This document shows, in pieces, positions 1 through 3,500 of a stretch of DNA of 6,129 nt. The translations under genes and the position numbers were made by a program. The stretch is from Oscillospiraceae bacterium (GTDB lineage Bacteria > Bacillota > Clostridia > Oscillospirales > UBA929): assembly GCA_009777685.1 (NCBI GenBank), contig WRLJ01000108.1:1-6129 (forward strand), given 5' to 3'. The notes under the pieces are model-generated. The model worked only from the letters and a program-made list of their open reading frames with translations, was not told where the DNA came from and ran no database searches. Each line of letters starts with the position of its first letter. The first letter of the stretch is position 1.

Positions 1-372
1 ACCGACGGCCGCGTACTTAGCAACCGCGCCTACAGCGTGGCCATAACCAGCAACCAGACGCTTCTTTCCAAGGAGATCGCTCCGGGCGAAATGGACGGCG
101 TGATTGATCTGGTGGGCGCCACAAACACGGCGGGCAACGATGTGACGCTGAACTATGAGGGCGCGTTTCTGAACGGCATGTCCAAGCAGAAGGCCATTCG
201 CCGCGTCGACTTCGGGGATACCGACGTGAACAGCGTTGATTTCGTGACCCTGGACTACCGCATTGGCGAAACCAGCAGCACCATGCTCGAAGAGCTGCGG
301 CCCCGCTGGAGCGGCGACGGCTCCTGGGGCGAGGAGGAGGAGGAAGAAGAGCCTCCCGCGCCGCCCCTGCCT
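1..372 (+). other. Lamin-tail domain, C-type copy 1 (second half only) plus acidic linker
   Basis: This is the C-terminal part of an LTD whose first half lies upstream of the window. It begins at the SNRAYSVAI strand, continues through DGVIDLVGATNTAG (from 94), GMSKQKAIRR and DTDVNSVDF (217-243), and ends with the domain-closing motif RPRWSGDGSWG (298-330). The matching part of the later C-type copy (4855-5184) is about 91% identical in DNA. After the closing WG comes a run of seven glutamates (331-351) and a proline-rich stretch ending LP at 372, which looks like a flexible inter-domain linker; the equivalent linker in the later copy is a shorter, different E/P/T-rich stretch. Assignment to the LTD family rests on similarity to the complete copies in this window. 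Confidence 0.82.
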
Positions 373-546
373 GACCATGTCATCATCAACCAGGTCTACG
401 GAACGCTCGACAACACCGGCGCGGTTTCCCACGGCTTCATTGAGCTCTATAATCCGACGGACGCGCCGATTTCCCTCAGCGGGCATTCGCTCCAGCTGCA
501 AACGGGAACCCAGGGGACGCCGATGTCCTCATGGAAAGCGCTTCCG
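1..546 (+). repeat. Long direct DNA repeat, left copy (partner at 4855-5391)
   Basis: Bases 1-330 align without gaps to 4855-5184 at an offset of 4854, with about 29 mismatches (about 91%), including an 86-base perfect run from 19 to 104. After differing linkers (331-372 versus 5185-5211), bases 373 to about 500 align closely with 5212 to about 5340. Identity then falls towards the LPL turn, just before the joint at 5403. The repeat spans a C-type LTD end and an A-type LTD start. Confidence 0.9.
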
Positions 547-3500
547 CTGGTTGCGGTCATTCCCGCCCGCTGCTCCTTCCTGGTCCGCTGCGAAGGCTTT
601 GGCGGCACGGTGCAGAAATTTACCCTGAATTATTACGACGTCTCGTGGAGCGTGTCGGTGAGCAACCGCGCTTACAGCGTGGCGCTGGTCACAGGCACCA
701 TGCCCCTGACCAACGTCTATCTCAACGCCGGCGACTATGCGCGCGTGGTAGACCTTGTCGGCGGCATCAACACGCCGGGCACGGATCCGGACCCCAATTT
801 TGAGGGAAGCGATCCGGTCTCCATTTCGAAGCAGATCGCGGCGCGCCGCAAAAACTTCATGGACACCGACAACAATTTCGATGACTTTGAACGCGTTAAT
901 TACGGCAGCATGTCCCCGGCGCAGCTGCCCTCTGTCCGGCCGCGCTGCCTGGCCGACGGCCCCTGGGGCGGTGAGGACATGGTGTCGCCGCTGCCCGATC
1001 ATGTCATCATCAACCAAGCCTACGCGGCGGTCGACGTCGAAGGCGCGGTCTCCCACGGCTTTGTGGAGCTGTATAACCCCACGGACGATGCCATTGACCT
1101 GAGCTTTTATTCCCTTCAGTACGCCGCCGGCACAGACGACTGGAGCGGGCTTCTTCCGCTGACCGGATATACCATCGGGGCCCGTGAGTCCTTCCTGATC
1201 CGTGGCGCGGGCTTCGGCGGCGCGCCGCGCTATACCATACCGGAGGATCAGGTGGATATCGACTGGGGCCTTCCCTTCAACAACCGTAACTTTACCTTCG
1301 CGCTGGTCATAGGGACCACGCCCCTGGCCAACGCCGTGCTGGACCCGGATGACTGGGACCGCGTGATTGATCTCCTGGGCGCCGTCAACGACCCGAAGGA
1401 AGGCAACGCGGTGAACAACTGGGAGGGCTCCGGCAATCTCGTGGGCATCTCCAAGCAAAAGCCCTGCCGCCGCGTTAAATTTGCCGACTATGACGACAAC
1501 CCCCATGACTTTGAGATTCTTGATTACCGTGCCTCCGGCATCAGCAACAGCATGCTGCAGGAGGTCCGGCCGCGCTGGAGCGGCGACGGCCCCTGGGGCC
1601 TGGATATCTATCCCGACAAATGGGTCAAGGAGGAGGATATTCTCGCCTTCAGCCGCCCGGGCGGCCGATACGGCGAGCCCTTCGAGCTTACCCTGTCCAC
1701 CGTGTTTGAGGGCGGCGTCATCCGCTATACGACGGACGGCTCCGACCCCAACGGCTCCTCCAGCGTGTTCTCGTTCCCGCTGCAAATCGTCAACCGCTCC
1801 AGCCAGGGGAACTATGTGTCCACGCTGCCGTCGAATCCCCGGCGCAACCCCAGCGGACTGGTGACCAAGGGCACCGTGATCAAGGCCCGGGTCTTCGACG
1901 CCGCGGGGAGCCCGCTCACCGATATCGTGACACACTCCTATTTCATCAGCCTGCCCACCGCGTACCAGAACTTCCCCATTGTCTCCCTGGCCACGAGCAA
2001 CACCCTGATGTTTAACTCGCCGGGCCTTTATAATTATAATCTCAACGGCAAAACCGAAATACCGGTGCACATGGACTTGATTGAGCCCGACAATTCCGGC
2101 ATTTCGCAGTATATGGGCATCCGCCTCCACGGCGGCGCGACGCGCGACCGCTCGCAAAAGGCATTTCGCCTTTACGCCAAAACAGAGTACGACCCCGGCA
2201 AGTCCCGGCTGGAATACGATGTGCTGCAGGGCCGCAACCTCTCTACCGACGGCTCGGCCATCACCTCCTACAAGCGCTTTCTGCTGCGCTCCGGCGGCAA
2301 CGACAAAGACTCCGGCGCCACGCAGCCGACCATGATGAGAGACGCCATTTTGAACTCCTTCGCGGAGGGGCTGCATTGCGGCTACATGCCGTTCCGCAGC
2401 TCAGCCGTGTTCCTCAACGGCGAGTTCTGGGGCATCTATAACATCCGCTCGCGGCTGGACGAATACCACGTGCAGGACTTGTATAAGCTGAAAGACCGCG
2501 CGAAAATAGGCATGTTCACGTTTAACTATACGGACGAAAGACCCGAGGAGATTCTGGAAAACCCCGTCCCGCTCGAGGTGCAGGACGACTGGGCCAAATA
2601 CCAGGAAATGTATAACTGGTTTGGCACGGCCAATCTGACGGATTCGGCCAATTACGAAAAGGCGCAGACCTATCTCGACATCGACAATTTCATCGACTAT
2701 TACGCGTTCCAGCTCTTTATCGGCAACGATGACTGGCCGGCCAACAACATGGTTATGTGGCGGTACCGTACCCTCTCCTACCCGACAGAAGAGCTGCAGG
2801 CCGGGGTATACGACGATGGCCGCTGGCGTTATGAGCTGAAGGATCTGGACCTTGCTTTCGATGGTCAGTTCTCCACGCTCAATAACGGCATTGACCGTAT
2901 TCTCTACCGGCAAAACAGCAGCGGCGTGCGCATCAACTCCCCCAGCTCGCGGTTTTTCCGCCGGCTCATGCTCAATCCGGATTTCGTGAAGCGCTTTTCG
3001 AGCCGCATGTGCGACATGATGAATTTCCAGCTCAGCGACAACGTGATGCAGGCCAAAATCAATGAGGCGCAGGCGACGCTTCAGCCGCTGATGCAGGAGC
3101 ATATCAACCGCTGGGGCAACATCAGCAACGTGTCCAGCTGGAACAATGGCTTCAGCTATTTGCGCACCATTGCCAGCGGCCGAAGAAGCAACATGCTCAG
3201 CCAGCTGAAAACCCAGATCGGCAACGGGCTCAACCAGCCCACGGAGGTCAACCTGAACCTGAAGACCGACCCGTCCAAGGGCTATTTGAACATAAACGGA
3301 TATGATATCCTGACGACCACATGGAATGTCCACGACCCGTCCGACTGGAACGGAACCTATTTCCCGAACTACCCCCAGACGATTACGGCTGTTCCGGAGC
3401 CCGGCTATGAATTGCTGCATTTCCTGGTCAACGGGACGCCCCACGCCTCCAATCCGCTGTCGCTGCCGCTGGCCGCCGGCACAGGCACGACCATTGTGGC

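Noticed and set aside
263..628. Short + strand open frames in the other two phases (for example 263-628, 1481-1864, 3942-4451).
   Set aside because: They overlap the well-supported frame +1 completely and translate into low-complexity R/A/P/S-rich sequence typical of shifted frames in GC-rich genes.
529..2376. Minus-strand open frame of 615 codons opposite the LTD and CotH coding sequence.
   Set aside because: It is codon-aligned antisense to frame +1. It stays open because the sense frame avoids TTA, CTA and TCA; its stop is simply the sense TCA at 529. The translation shows no family motifs, while the sense frame is rich in them.
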